From: Methylobacterium brachiatum
GTDB taxonomy: Bacteria > Pseudomonadota > Alphaproteobacteria > Rhizobiales > Beijerinckiaceae
DNA: 64,000 nt
Assembly: GCF_020523825.1 (NCBI RefSeq)
Contig: NZ_JAJALK010000001.1
Span: 620,001 to 684,000 of the forward strand
Reading direction: 5' to 3'
A program made the position numbers and the translations under genes. A model generated the notes under the pieces. That model was given only the letters and a program-made list of their open reading frames with translations. It was not told the DNA's origin and did not search any database. This document shows positions 8,675 to 21,138 of this stretch, piece by piece. Each line of letters opens with the position of its first letter. Position 1 is the stretch's first letter.

Positions 8675-8781
8675 GACCTGACTCCGAATGCAGCGCGGGA
8701 CCGCCGGGGCGATCCCGATCACGGAAGACAGAATGCCTAGGATTCGCTGCATCGACGCTGAAGTGGGCTTGCAGCTTCTGT

Positions 8782-9015
8782 TCAGCTTTCGACCGGTGCG
8801 GCGGTCGCCGGTGCTTCCCGGATGTAGCCGCGCGAGATCAGACGGCTGCGCTCGCGGGTGCGCCGCTCGGCATCCATCAGGTCGGACAGGGCGTCGGCGA
8901 TGGCGCAGCGGAGCGCGATGCCCGCGTCGCCGTCGGCGAAACCGAGATAGGCGCGGCTGATCGCGTCGACCGGGCAGGCATGGTCCTTCTGGGCGGCGAG
9001 GGCCTGGGTCAGCAT
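8782..9015 (-). CDS. Small hypothetical protein
   Basis: 77 residues from ATG 9015 (MLTQALAAQKDHACPVDAISRAYLGFADGD), with a strong AAGGAG ribosome binding site 7 bases upstream. It is mostly helical and charged, with no signal peptide or membrane segment. No family is recognised. Its good ribosome binding site and codon usage make it a likely real gene. It is divergent from hrpB. Confidence 0.6.
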   Translation of the reverse strand: MLTQALAAQKDHACPVDAISRAYLGFADGDAGIALRCAIADALSDLMDAERRTRERSRLISRGYIREAPATAAPVES

Positions 9016-9267
9016 CGGGATCTCCTTCGTTGCTGCCGGAACGAAAAGAGAACAAGCCAGAAGGGTTAACGTTTCGTCAACGGGCCCGGCCGCCCCATCG
9101 CGACCGCCCGTTAACCCTGTGGATAACGGGGATTTGGCACCCGCGGGTTGTGGATAGGCCTGTTCACGCCGGCCCGGCAGGCTGGGGGATCCCATCCCGG
9201 GGAATCGCGTGTCCCCCGTCAGCGGGACGGTTGCGCCACGGCGCCGACCGGGCCATCAGCGGAGGCG

Positions 9268-11721
9268 ATGGCCGGCCCGACACCCGCACTGCCGATCGAG
9301 GCGGCGCTCCCCGCATTGCGCAGCGCGCTCGCCGCCCGGAACGCCGCCGTGCTGGTGGCGCCCCCCGGCGCCGGCAAGACCACGCGCGTCCCCTTGGACC
9401 TGCTCGACGCGCCCTGGCTGGGCGCGAAAAAGATCATCCTGCTGGAGCCGCGCCGTCTCGCGGCCCGGGCCGCCGCCGCCCGGATGGCGCAGACCCTGGG
9501 TGAGGCGGTCGGCGGCACGGTCGGCCTGCGGGTCCGGCTCGGCTCGAAGATCTCGGCGAGGACCCGGATCGAGGTGGTCACCGAGGGCGTGTTCACGCGC
9601 ATGATCCTCGAAGATCCGGAGCTCGCCGGCGTCGGCGCGGTCCTGTTCGACGAATTCCACGAGCGCTCCCTCGACGCCGATCTGGGCCTGGCCTTCGCGT
9701 GCGACGCGCAGGGCGGGTTGCGCGAGGATCTGCGCATCCTGGTCATGTCGGCGACCCTGGACGGCGCCCGGGTCGCGCGGCTGCTGGGCGATGCCCCGGT
9801 CGTGGCCTCCGAGGGCCGGGCCTACCCGGTGGAGACCCGCTATGTCGAGCGCGACCCGAACCGGCGGATCGAGGATTCGGTCGCCGAGGTGACCCTGCGC
9901 GCGCTGCGGGCGGATCCAGGCTCGGTGCTGGTGTTCCTGCCGGGGCAGGCCGAGATCCGCCGGACCCACGATCTCCTGGCCGACAAGGTCGGGCCGGAGG
10001 TCCAGCTCGCCCCGCTCTACGGCGCGCTGACCCCGGCCGAGCAGGATCGCGCCGTCGCGCCGCCGCCGCCCGGCACCCGCAAGGTCGTGCTCGCCACCAG
10101 CATCGCCGAGACCTCCCTGACCATCGAGGGCGTGCGGATCGTGGTCGATTCCGGTCTGGCGCGAGTACCGGTCTACGAGCCCGGCCTCGGCCTGACCCGC
10201 TTGGTGACCGCCCGGGCGTCGCGCGCCTCGGTGGATCAGCGCCGGGGCCGCGCCGGGCGGACGGAGCCGGGCCTGTGCTGGCGGCTGTGGTCCGAGGCCG
10301 GCACCAACGCGCTCGAACCGTTCACCCGGCCCGAAATCCTGTCGGCGGACCTCGCCGGGCTGCTGCTCGACTGTGCCGCCTGGGGCGTCACCGACCCGCG
10401 CACGCTCAACTTCCTCGACCCGCCCCCTGCGGCCGCGCTCACGGAGGCCCGCGCCATGCTCGGCGCCCTCGGGGCGCTCGATTCGGACGGGCGGCTCAGC
10501 GAGATCGGCACGAAACTGCGCGCCCTGCCGCTGCCGCCGCGGCTGGCCCGGATGGTGACGGTGGCGGCCGGGACGGGCCAGGCGCGGGCCGCCGCCGACC
10601 TCGCGGCAGTGCTGGTCGAGCGCGGGCTCGGCGGCGACGGCATCGATCTCGACGAGCGGGTGGAGCGCTTTCGCCGGGACCGGGGCGGCCGGGCCGCGGA
10701 TATGCGGCGCCTGGCCGAGAACTGGGCGCGGATCGCCGGGGGCGCCCAGCAGGACGACCGGGAAGCGGCCGGCCCGCTGCTGGCTCTGGCCTATCCGGAC
10801 CGGGTCGCCCGGGCCCGGGGCCGGGAGGGCGAGTTCGTGATGGCCAGCGGCCGCGCCGGCCGTCTCGACCTGGCGAGCCCGCTCGCCCGGGAGACCTATC
10901 TGGTGATCGCCGACCTCGCGGGCGCCGCCGGCAATGCGCGCATCCTGGCGGCCGCCACCATCGGGGCCGAGGCGATCGAACGGCTGTTCGCCGACCGGAT
11001 CGAGGCCCGCACCGAGGTGACGTTCGATCCGCAGGCCGCCGCCCTGCGGGCCCGGGCGGTCCGGCGTCTGGGCGCGGTCAATCTCGGCGAGCGGCCGTTG
11101 CCGGTCCCGGCCGACGCGGAGTCCGCAGCGATCCTGGCCCGCGGCATCGTCGGCCTCGGCCTCGACCGCCTGCCCTGGACCCCAGGCCTGTCGCAATGGC
11201 GCGCCCGGGTGCAGTTCCTGCGCGCCGCGGAGGGCAGGGATTGGCCGGACCTGTCGGACGCCGCCCTGGCCGAGAGCGCCGAAACCTGGCTGGCGCCGGC
11301 TCTTGTCGGGCGCAACGCCCTGGCGGCGATCACCCCGGACGACCTCGCCGGCGCCCTGCAGGACCTTCTGCCCTGGCAGTTGCGCGGCCGTCTCGACGCC
11401 GCGGCGCCGACCCATGTCGAGGTTCCGACCGGCTCGCGCATCCCGGTCGATTATACCGAGGCCGAGCCGGTCCTGGCCGTCCGGGTCCAGGAATTGTTCG
11501 GCCTCGACCGGCACCCGACCGCGGGCGGCCGCCCCCTCGTCCTGCACCTGCTGTCGCCGGCGCACCGCCCGATCCAGATCACCCGGGATCTCCCGGGCTT
11601 CTGGCGCGGTTCCTGGGCGGCGGTGCGGGCGGAGATGCGCGGGCGCTACCTGCGCCACCCCTGGCCGGAGGACCCGCTGGCCGAGGCCCCGACCCGGCGC
11701 GCGAAGCCGCGCGGGACGTAA
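9268..11721 (+). CDS. hrpB: ATP-dependent helicase HrpB
   Basis: 817 residues from ATG 9268, preceded by GGAGG. DExH-box helicase of the HrpA/HrpB group. Motif I is APPGAGKTTRVPL near residue 33; motif II is DEFHERSLDADLGLAF; motif III is MSATLD; motif VI is QRRGRAGRTEPG. The helicase-associated and HrpB C-terminal domains follow, ending LPGFWRGSWAAVRAEMRGRYLRHPWPEDP, the typical HrpB tail. The role in the cell is poorly known (RNA helicase). An in-frame upstream TTG at 9148 gives a non-conserved extension and is rejected. Confidence 0.95.
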   Translation: MAGPTPALPIEAALPALRSALAARNAAVLVAPPGAGKTTRVPLDLLDAPWLGAKKIILLEPRRLAARAAAARMAQTLGEAVGGTVGLRVRLGSKISARTRIEVVTEGVFTRMILEDPELAGVGAVLFDEFHERSLDADLGLAFACDAQGGLREDLRILVMSATLDGARVARLLGDAPVVASEGRAYPVETRYVERDPNRRIEDSVAEVTLRALRADPGSVLVFLPGQAEIRRTHDLLADKVGPEVQLAPLYGALTPAEQDRAVAPPPPGTRKVVLATSIAETSLTIEGVRIVVDSGLARVPVYEPGLGLTRLVTARASRASVDQRRGRAGRTEPGLCWRLWSEAGTNALEPFTRPEILSADLAGLLLDCAAWGVTDPRTLNFLDPPPAAALTEARAMLGALGALDSDGRLSEIGTKLRALPLPPRLARMVTVAAGTGQARAAADLAAVLVERGLGGDGIDLDERVERFRRDRGGRAADMRRLAENWARIAGGAQQDDREAAGPLLALAYPDRVARARGREGEFVMASGRAGRLDLASPLARETYLVIADLAGAAGNARILAAATIGAEAIERLFADRIEARTEVTFDPQAAALRARAVRRLGAVNLGERPLPVPADAESAAILARGIVGLGLDRLPWTPGLSQWRARVQFLRAAEGRDWPDLSDAALAESAETWLAPALVGRNALAAITPDDLAGALQDLLPWQLRGRLDAAAPTHVEVPTGSRIPVDYTEAEPVLAVRVQELFGLDRHPTAGGRPLVLHLLSPAHRPIQITRDLPGFWRGSWAAVRAEMRGRYLRHPWPEDPLAEAPTRRAKPRGT

Positions 11722-11767
11722 GTCCGCAGGGCATCGACCCTCTCAACGACAGGACGGACGCGACGCG

Positions 11768-12193
11768 ATGACGACCGACCCGAAGACGTTCGATCCGGCA
11801 TCCGAGGGCTGGGCGGAGGTGGAGGACCACGGGTTCATCGCCCATGTCGGCCCGCTGCATGTCCGAGCCGCGGACGGCGCCTACGCGTTCCGGGCCGAGC
11901 AGAAGCACGCCAACCTGATCGGCGTTGTCCATGGCGGCATGCTGATGAGCTTCGCCGACCGCGCGCTGGGCGAGACCGCGATGCGGGCGGCGGATGGTGC
12001 GAACTGCGTGACGATCCAGCTCGAGATGAAGTTCATCGATGTCGGCCGTCTCGGCGACTGGATCGTGGTGCATCCCCAGGTGGTCAAGCGCACCGGCTCC
12101 CTGGTGTTCATGCGCGGCGATGTCCGGGAGGGAACGCGCCTCGTGGCGTCGGCGGACGGCGTCTGGAAGATCCTGCGGCGCAAGCCCGGTTGA
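11768..12193 (+). CDS. PaaI family thioesterase (hot-dog fold)
   Basis: 141 residues. The motif NLIGVVHGGMLMSFADRALGETA is the hallmark of PaaI-type hot-dog thioesterases, with VTIQLEMKFIDVGRLGDWI as the second conserved strand pair. It probably hydrolyses a short or aromatic acyl-CoA in the cytoplasm; the substrate is not predictable. It sits 46 bases downstream of hrpB and may be co-transcribed with it. Confidence 0.9.
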   Translation: MTTDPKTFDPASEGWAEVEDHGFIAHVGPLHVRAADGAYAFRAEQKHANLIGVVHGGMLMSFADRALGETAMRAADGANCVTIQLEMKFIDVGRLGDWIVVHPQVVKRTGSLVFMRGDVREGTRLVASADGVWKILRRKPG

Positions 12194-12272
12194 TCGCCAG
12201 ACGTTCCGCGCCATAATGCCGCGATCGCCAAGATCGAGATCGACAAACGGTCGGCAGATGGGGAGGAACGTC

Positions 12273-13484
12273 ATGCGGCAACCGCAGGTTGATGCCATCA
12301 AGACTGGGCTCGCATTGCCGTCCCGGCGCGCGATGCTTGTCGGCGCCGGCGCTGCTCTGGCTTCCGCCACGAGCGCCTTCGGCCAGCCGGAACCGCCGAG
12401 CACGGTGACCAACCCGCCGCGGGACTTCCGGCCCGGCGCATCGCCGTGTACCTATTTCAACGATCCCGACGTGATCACGGTCGATCCGTCCTTCGAGCGT
12501 TACATCGTCCCCAACAGCGCGATTCGCCGTCTCTGGACCGGCGCGCTCTGGGCCGAAGGGCCGGCCTGGAACAGCCTCGGCCGCTTCCTGATCTGGAGCG
12601 ACATCCCGAACGGCCGGCAGATGCGCTGGCTGGAGGAGGACGGCCATGTCGGCGTCTTCCGCAGCCACAGCAACAACTCGAACGGCAACAGCTTCGACCG
12701 CCAGGGCCGCCAGATCTCCTGCGAGCACATCACCCGCCGGGTGGTGCGCTACGAGCTCGACGGTTCCGCCACGATCCTGGCCGACCAGTTCGACGGCAAG
12801 CCGTTCAATTCCCCCAACGACGTCGAGCAGTATGCCGACGGGTCCTACTGGTTCACCGATCCGCCCTATGGCGGCCTTCTGTACGAGGGGACGCCGGACG
12901 AGGCGGGCGGCCCGTCGAACCCGCAGGGCCATCTCAATCCGCGGCTCGGCCAACCGGCCGGTCTCCGGACGAGCAAGCGCGCGCTTCCCAACGCGCTCTA
13001 CCGGATCGATCCCACCGGCCGGATCGACCAGGTCCTGACCGACGCGCAGGTGCCGAATCCGAACGGCCTGTGCTTCTCGCCCGATCACAAGACGCTCTAC
13101 CTCTCCTCCACCGGCAAGGGCCCGGGCGATGCCGGCCCCGGCGGCAAGGGCGAGGTATACGCCTTCGATGTCGGGACCGGCGCCAGCCTGTCGAACCGGC
13201 GGCTGTTCTCGGACTGCGTCGTCGACGGCGTGAAATGCGGCCCCGACGGGATGCGGACCGATGTCGACGGCAACCTTTGGGTGGCGAGCAACGCGGGCCG
13301 CGCCGTCGGTTACAACGGCGTCACGGTCTGGAACCCGCAGGGCAAGCTGATCGGCCGCATCCGCCTGCCGGAGGTCTGCGGCAACCTCACCTTCGGCGGT
13401 CCGAAGCGCAACCGCCTGTTCATGACTGCGAGCCAGTCGCTCTACGCGGTCTACGTGAACACGCAGGGGGCGGGACCGGCCTGA
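12273..13484 (+). CDS. Tat-exported SMP-30/gluconolactonase-like protein
   Basis: 403 residues from ATG 12273, with GGGAGGAA as ribosome binding site. The N-terminus has a twin-arginine type signal (LPSRRAMLVGAGAALASATSAFGQ), so the protein is likely folded before export. The mature part is an SMP-30/gluconolactonase beta-propeller: ALWAEGPAWNSLGRFLIWSDIPN, KPFNSPNDVEQYADGSYWFTDPPYG, PNGLCFSPDHKTLYLS, and CGPDGMRTDVDGNLWVAS, which hold the usual metal-binding Glu, Asn and Asp. It probably hydrolyses sugar lactones in the periplasm. An upstream in-frame ATG at 12258 overlaps the ribosome binding site and is rejected. Confidence 0.9.
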   Translation: MRQPQVDAIKTGLALPSRRAMLVGAGAALASATSAFGQPEPPSTVTNPPRDFRPGASPCTYFNDPDVITVDPSFERYIVPNSAIRRLWTGALWAEGPAWNSLGRFLIWSDIPNGRQMRWLEEDGHVGVFRSHSNNSNGNSFDRQGRQISCEHITRRVVRYELDGSATILADQFDGKPFNSPNDVEQYADGSYWFTDPPYGGLLYEGTPDEAGGPSNPQGHLNPRLGQPAGLRTSKRALPNALYRIDPTGRIDQVLTDAQVPNPNGLCFSPDHKTLYLSSTGKGPGDAGPGGKGEVYAFDVGTGASLSNRRLFSDCVVDGVKCGPDGMRTDVDGNLWVASNAGRAVGYNGVTVWNPQGKLIGRIRLPEVCGNLTFGGPKRNRLFMTASQSLYAVYVNTQGAGPA

Positions 13485-13505
13485 GCGGGGAGGGCGGCTC
13501 GGGCA

Positions 13506-13526
13506 GGCCTTCGCTGTCGGAAGGCC
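13506..13526 (+). terminator. Stem-loop after the SMP-30 gene
   Basis: GGCCTTC / GAAGGCC stem with a 7-base loop, 22 bases after the stop at 13484, overlapping a second hairpin (AGGCCC TTCC GGGCCT, 13522-13537). There is no U-tract, so termination is only suggested. Confidence 0.4.
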
Positions 13527-13689
13527 CTTCCGGGCCTCCTCCAACCCAAGCTCCTCGAGCATGAGGACGGGGAGGGGGACATCCGTCTAGCCGACCTGCG
13601 CGCGCTGCGACGGTGAAGGCGGCGGACAGGGGCGACACGTCACAATCCAACCGTGGTGCGGGGCCGCGGAAGCGCTATCTGTAACGGGC

Positions 13690-14274
13690 ATGAGCGAGGA
13701 TCCCGCCCCCGACCCGACCTTGAGCCGCCTCAGCGCCGCCCTGGGCGACCTGCCCAAGCGTGGGCTGCCGCCGGTCGACACGTGGAATCCGCCCTATTGC
13801 GGCCCCATCGACATCCGCATCGGCGCGGACGGGACCTGGCACCACAACGGCTCCCCGATTCGCCGGGAGAAGCTGGTCAAGCTGTTCGCCTCGATTCTGC
13901 GGCGCGAGCCGGACGGGCGGGTCGTGCTGGTCACCCCGGTGGAGAGCGTCGGCATCACCGTGGAGGATGCGGCCTTCGTGGCCGTGGAGATGGCGGTCGA
14001 CGGCGAAGGGGAGGGCCGGCGGATCTCGTTTCGGACCAATGTCGACGACCTTGTGAGCGTCGATTCCGAGCATGCCTTGCGCTTCGAGCAGGGCCCGGAC
14101 GGGGCGTTGAAGCCCTATCTCCATGTCCGCCGTGGGCTCTGGGCCCGGGTGACCCGGGCGCTCACCTATGATCTGGTCGATCTCGCAGAGGAGCGCGTGA
14201 TCGACGGGCGGCCGTGGCTCGGGCTCTGGGCCGGCGGCATCTTCCACACCATTGCCCCGGCCGAGGCCGCGTGA
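13690..14274 (+). CDS. DUF1285 domain-containing protein
   Basis: 194 residues. It contains the conserved DUF1285 patterns CGPIDIRIGADGTWHHNGSPI and PYLHVRRGLWARVTRALTYDLVDLA. Function is unknown. It is the first gene of a compact plus-strand group: its stop overlaps the GTG start of the CoA pyrophosphatase gene (GTGA), followed by DUF6111 and the CCA-adding enzyme. This order is common in Hyphomicrobiales. ATG 13690 is the natural start. Confidence 0.92.
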   Translation: MSEDPAPDPTLSRLSAALGDLPKRGLPPVDTWNPPYCGPIDIRIGADGTWHHNGSPIRREKLVKLFASILRREPDGRVVLVTPVESVGITVEDAAFVAVEMAVDGEGEGRRISFRTNVDDLVSVDSEHALRFEQGPDGALKPYLHVRRGLWARVTRALTYDLVDLAEERVIDGRPWLGLWAGGIFHTIAPAEAA

Positions 14275-14930
14275 GCGACACGCGCGCCGATTTCCTCGCC
14301 CGCGCCGCGTCTCACCTGTCGCCGGACCCGCCGGGCCCGGACGACCCGACCTCGAATCCCCGTGGCGATCACAGCCTCGACCCGGACGGCAGCGCCGTGA
14401 TCCCGCCGCCCCCGCATCGGCGGGCCGCCGTGCTGGTGCCGGTGGTGTTCCGGGCCGGCGGTCCCCGGCTGGTGCTGACCCAGCGTGCGGCCAACCTGCG
14501 CGACCATTCCGGGCAGGTCGCGCTGCCCGGCGGCAAGATCGACCCCGCCGATCCCGGACCGGCGGACGCGGCCCTGCGGGAAGCCCATGAGGAGATCGGG
14601 CTCGCGCCCGAAAGCGTGCGCCTGCTCGGCTATCTCGACCCCTACCTGTCCGGCACCGGGTTCCTGGTGACACCGGTGATCGGCATCGTGCCCGACGACG
14701 CCGCCTTCACGCCGAACCCGTCCGAAGTGGCGGACGTGTTCGAGGTGCCGCTGCCGGTTCTGATGGATCGGGAGCGCTACGTCCTGGAGGCGCGGGTCTG
14801 GCAGGGACGCACCCGCCGCTACTATGCCCTGACCTTCGAAGACCGCCTCATCTGGGGGGTCACGGCCGGGATCCTGAACAACCTCCGGGAGCGCCTCTAC
14901 CCGGAAACCAGCACGCACCCCACGGGATAA
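14271..14930 (+). CDS. CoA pyrophosphatase (Nudix hydrolase)
   Basis: 219 residues from GTG 14271, which overlaps the DUF1285 stop. The Nudix box is visible as PGGKIDPADPGPADAALREAHEEIG, and the upstream LVLTQRAANLRDHSGQVALPGG is the extra signature of CoA-type Nudix enzymes (NudL/CoAse), which split coenzyme A into 4'-phosphopantetheine and 3',5'-ADP. No membrane segment or signal is seen, so the enzyme is cytoplasmic. Confidence 0.92.
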   Translation: MSDTRADFLARAASHLSPDPPGPDDPTSNPRGDHSLDPDGSAVIPPPPHRRAAVLVPVVFRAGGPRLVLTQRAANLRDHSGQVALPGGKIDPADPGPADAALREAHEEIGLAPESVRLLGYLDPYLSGTGFLVTPVIGIVPDDAAFTPNPSEVADVFEVPLPVLMDRERYVLEARVWQGRTRRYYALTFEDRLIWGVTAGILNNLRERLYPETSTHPTG

Positions 14931-14944
14931 GGTCACCGACAATC

Positions 14945-15202
14945 ATGCTGCGCCGCCTCATCGAAGAGTTCGGCCTCTTCCTCATCCCCTTCGCGGTGTT
15001 CACGATCTACCTGGTGCTGGTCGGCCGCAATCCGCTCCGCCGGGTGCATTGGGATCCGCACCTCCTCCGCCTCGTGCTCACCGGACTCGCCATCGTGATC
15101 GGAACGCTGGTCTACGAGGGCCTGTTCTCCGAACGCCGGGCCGGCGGGTACGTGCCGCCCCACATGGAGAACGGCCGCCTCGTACCGGGCGGCTTCAAGT
15201 GA
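14945..15202 (+). CDS. DUF6111 family small membrane protein
   Basis: 85 residues with two hydrophobic segments (about 9-26 and 42-60), linked by NPLRRVHWDPHLLR and ending in a conserved GGYVPPHMENGRLVPGGFK tail. This matches DUF6111, a family found beside the CCA-adding enzyme in alphaproteobacteria. Function is unknown. Its stop overlaps the GTG start of the next gene by a GTGA junction, which implies translational coupling. Confidence 0.88.
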   Translation: MLRRLIEEFGLFLIPFAVFTIYLVLVGRNPLRRVHWDPHLLRLVLTGLAIVIGTLVYEGLFSERRAGGYVPPHMENGRLVPGGFK

Positions 15203-16440
15203 CCCACGCGCTCGATCACGGCGGGCTGGCGGCCCTCCTAAACCAGCCGGGCGTGCGCCGGGCGTTGGCCGCTCTGGACGCGAAGGGCGCCGAGACCCGC
15301 CTGGTCGGTGGCTGCGTGCGCGATGCGCTGCTCGGCAATCCATCCGCCGATATCGACCTCGCGACCACGCTGCTGCCGGATGCGGTGATGGACGCCGCCC
15401 GCAGGGTACCGGGCCTCAAGGCGGTGCCGACCGGGATCGAGCACGGCACCGTGACGCTGGTCACCGGAGATGGACCGATCGAGGTCACGACCCTGCGCGA
15501 GGATGTCGAGACCGATGGCCGCCACGCCGTGGTGCGGTTCGGCGGCGATTTCGCCCGGGATGCCGAGCGGCGCGACTTCACCGTCAACGCGCTCTCCCTC
15601 GGGGCCGACGGGCGCCTGCATGACACGGTCGGCGGGCTGCCCGATCTGGCGGCCGGTCGGGTCCGCTTCATCGGCGATCCCGCGACCCGCATCCGCGAGG
15701 ATGCGTTGCGGATCCTGCGCTTCTTTCGCTTCCATGCCCGCTTCGGCGCCGGCCCACCGGATGCGGCGGCGCTCGCCGCCTGTATCGCTGCGCGCGACGC
15801 CCTGGACCGGCTATCCCGCGAGCGGATCCGGGCCGAGTTCCTGAAACTCCTGACCGCCCCCGGCGGGGTGCCGATGGTCGGAACGCTGAGCGCCACGGGG
15901 CTGCTCCAGCGGATCACGGGCGGCGTCGCCGAACGCGGGCGCCTGGAACGAGCCAGCGCCGCCGCACTCTCGCCGGTGATGCGTCTCGCCGCCCTCTCGG
16001 TCGAAAGCCGGCAGGACGCGGATCGCCTGCGCGAGCGCTTGCGTCTGTCGAAGCAGGAATACGGGCTGCTTACCGGCTATGCGGATGCGCTGGCGGACCT
16101 TCACGGCCGCGCCGGGATCGACGCACCGGCCGCGCGCGCGCTGGCCGCGGAACACGGGCTGCCGTTACTCAGAGAGACGCTGGCCATCTTGTCCGGCGAG
16201 CCCCGGCCGATCCTGACGGAGGACGCCGAGCGGGCGCTGCAGGCTCTGAGCGGGGAGGGCGGTGCGCCGAGCTTCCCGCTGGCGGGGGCGGATCTCGTGG
16301 CGGCCGGCCTGCCGGCCGGACCCGCCATCGGCCGCGGATTGGCCGCGGCCCGGTCGCTCTGGTTGGAACTCGGTTGCCCGATGGGCGCCGAGACGCGGGC
16401 GACGCTGCTGGAGCGGGCGCTCGCGAGCGCGCGTGCGTGA
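15199..16440 (+). CDS. cca: CCA-adding tRNA nucleotidyltransferase
   Basis: 413 residues from GTG 15199. The class II nucleotidyltransferase head is clear: TRLVGGCVRDALLGNPSADIDLATTLLPD, with the catalytic D-x-D (residues DID). It is followed by GTVTLV, RRDFTVNALS and the RNA-binding helix FIGDPATRIREDALRILRFFRF. It repairs or builds the 3' CCA of tRNAs, or acts as a poly(A) polymerase-family relative; with only one such gene visible, the CCA role is most likely. It is translationally coupled to DUF6111. Confidence 0.93.
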   Translation: MTHALDHGGLAALLNQPGVRRALAALDAKGAETRLVGGCVRDALLGNPSADIDLATTLLPDAVMDAARRVPGLKAVPTGIEHGTVTLVTGDGPIEVTTLREDVETDGRHAVVRFGGDFARDAERRDFTVNALSLGADGRLHDTVGGLPDLAAGRVRFIGDPATRIREDALRILRFFRFHARFGAGPPDAAALAACIAARDALDRLSRERIRAEFLKLLTAPGGVPMVGTLSATGLLQRITGGVAERGRLERASAAALSPVMRLAALSVESRQDADRLRERLRLSKQEYGLLTGYADALADLHGRAGIDAPAARALAAEHGLPLLRETLAILSGEPRPILTEDAERALQALSGEGGAPSFPLAGADLVAAGLPAGPAIGRGLAAARSLWLELGCPMGAETRATLLERALASARA

Positions 16441-16444
16441 CCGA

Positions 16445-16846
16445 TCAGAGCTTGAGCAGCGCCTTGGTCTCCTGAAGCTGGACGATCTGGCCGTTCAGCT
16501 CCTCGCGCTTCTGCAGGTCTTCGGTGGCGTCGCGCTGCAGCTCGGCCGCCTCGATGTCGCGGTCGAGGGATTCGTGCGTCAGCTCCTCGATCGGCGCGGC
16601 GCGCTCGGCCAGAACCGTCACGGCGGTCGGGCCGATATCGGCGAAGCCGCCGCGGACGTAGATCCGCTTGCCGCTGCCCTGGCTCTCGGTGATCACGATG
16701 ACCCCGACCCGCAGGGAGGTCAGGACCGGGGCGTGGCCCGGCATCACGGTCATCTCGCCCTCGGTGCCGGGCAGCTGAACGGCCGTCACCTCGCCGGAAT
16801 ACAGCGTCCGCTCGGGGCCGACGAAATCGAAGTGGAAGGTGGCCAT
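16445..16846 (-). CDS. atpC: F1F0 ATP synthase subunit epsilon
   Basis: 133 residues, ATG 16846. The N-terminal beta-sandwich is MATFHFDFVGPERTLYSGEVTAVQLPGTEGEMTVMPGHAP, the standard epsilon opening, followed by a C-terminal helical region (AAELQRDATEDLQKREELNGQIVQLQETKALL). It couples rotation to catalysis and inhibits ATP hydrolysis. It is the last gene of atpHAGDC. The stop is 5 bases from the end of the convergent cca gene. Confidence 0.96.
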   Translation of the reverse strand: MATFHFDFVGPERTLYSGEVTAVQLPGTEGEMTVMPGHAPVLTSLRVGVIVITESQGSGKRIYVRGGFADIGPTAVTVLAERAAPIEELTHESLDRDIEAAELQRDATEDLQKREELNGQIVQLQETKALLKL

Positions 16847-16876
16847 CTCAGGACGATCCCGGAACCGCAACGCGCT

Positions 16877-16985
16877 CTCCGCCCCATCGCGGGGCGGAGC
16901 TGGAGGTGGGGCGGTACGGGCGGCGCCGACGAAGCTCGCCGATGCCGCCACCCCACCCCGACCCCTCCCCGCAACCGGGGAGGGG
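16877..16985. repeat. Palindromic element in the atpD-atpC gap
   Basis: Two perfect stem-loops: CTCCGCCCC / GGGGCGGAG at 16877-16899 and CCCCTCCCC / GGGGAGGGG at 16962-16985. They are joined by a segment with GAGGTGGGG and CCACCCCACC, which can also pair. The same architecture recurs at 19416-19527. It would form strong RNA hairpins within the atp transcript. Confidence 0.75.
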
Positions 16986-16994
16986 ATGCCGGCC

Positions 16995-18479
<1,485 letters not shown>

Positions 18480-18494
18480 TCAGGTCGCGGAGCC

Positions 18495-19385
18495 TCAGAG
18501 AGCTTCCGCGCCCGAGATGATCTCGATGAGTTCTTTGGTGATCATGGCCTGACGCGTGCGGTTGTAGATCAGCGTCTGCTTCTTGATCATCTCGCCCGCA
18601 TTGCGGGTGGCCGAGTCCATGGCGCTCATCCGCGCACCCTGCTCGGACGCGGCGTTCTCCAGGAGCGCCCGATAGACCTGCACGGTGAGGTTCTTCGGCA
18701 GCAGCGTCTCCAGGATCGCCTCCTCAGAGGGCTCGAATTCCAGGGCGGCGTTGCCGTTGGCGCTCTTGACCGCGGTGTCGGCCGCCGGCAGCTCCGCCGG
18801 GATCAGGCGCTGCGCGGTGGGGATCTGCGAGATCACCGACCGGAACTCGGAATAGAACAGGGTCGCGACGTCGAACTCGCCGGCCTCGAAGCGCGTCAGG
18901 ATCTTGTTGGCGATCTCGGCGGCGAACTCGTAATCGACCGGGCGATTGCCGCGGATATCCATGCTCTCGACGATCTGGTCGCGGTAGAGGCGACGCAGCT
19001 GGTCGTTGCCCTTTTTGCCGACCGTCATGATCTTGACGGTCTTGCCCTCGGCGGTGAGCTTCTGGATGTATTCCCGGACCGCCAGGCGGACGATCGAGGA
19101 GTTGAACGCGCCGCACAGGCCGCGATCGCCGGTGCAGACGACCAGGAGATGGGTCTGCTCGGAACCGGTCCCGGACAAGAGCTTCGGGGCGCCAACGCCG
19201 CCGACCAGATTGCCGGCGAGGTTGCCGAGCACCTGAGCCATCTTCTCCGCGAAGGGACGGCCGGCCTCAGCGGCCATCTGCGCCCGGCGCAGCTTGGCGG
19301 CGGCGACCATCTGCATGGCCTTGGTGATCTTCTGCGTCGCCTTCACCGAGGTGATGCGGTTGCGCAGGTCCTTCAAACTCGCCAT
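18495..19385 (-). CDS. atpG: F1F0 ATP synthase subunit gamma
   Basis: 296 residues. The N-terminal [36 protein letters not shown] and the C-terminal [51 protein letters not shown] are the two coiled-coil helices of the rotor stalk; [10 protein letters not shown] is the conserved middle motif. It is the rotating central shaft. It lies between atpA and atpD, as in most alphaproteobacteria. Confidence 0.98.
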   Translation of the reverse strand: MASLKDLRNRITSVKATQKITKAMQMVAAAKLRRAQMAAEAGRPFAEKMAQVLGNLAGNLVGGVGAPKLLSGTGSEQTHLLVVCTGDRGLCGAFNSSIVRLAVREYIQKLTAEGKTVKIMTVGKKGNDQLRRLYRDQIVESMDIRGNRPVDYEFAAEIANKILTRFEAGEFDVATLFYSEFRSVISQIPTAQRLIPAELPAADTAVKSANGNAALEFEPSEEAILETLLPKNLTVQVYRALLENAASEQGARMSAMDSATRNAGEMIKKQTLIYNRTRQAMITKELIEIISGAEAL

Positions 19386-19415
19386 CGGGCCGCGTCCAGA
19401 TCCGTTCCAGGGCCT

Positions 19416-19527
19416 CTCCTCCCCCGTGCGGGGAGGAGCCGAAGGTGGGAATTGTGCCGGGTCTGGCGGCCGATGGTGCGATCAGCACCGGTGCCGCCCC
19501 CAACCCTCCCCACCGGAGGCGGGGAGG
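19416..19527. repeat. Palindromic element in the atpA-atpG gap
   Basis: Stem-loops CTCCTCCCC / GGGGAGGAG (19416-19438) and CCTCCCC / GGGGAGG (19505-19527), joined by GAAGGTGGG and CCCCCAACCC. This matches the organisation and much of the sequence of the element in the atpD-atpC gap. It occupies most of the 162-base gap between atpA and atpG. Confidence 0.72.
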
Positions 19528-19547
19528 TCACACGGGTCAGCGCCCGA

Positions 19548-21107
<1,560 letters not shown>

Positions 21108-21138
21108 TCAGTGCATGTTCGGATCGGATGGGGCGCGC

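Noticed and set aside
9256..11658. Minus-strand frame of 800 codons opposite hrpB
   Set aside because: Shadow of the helicase, no recognisable motif.
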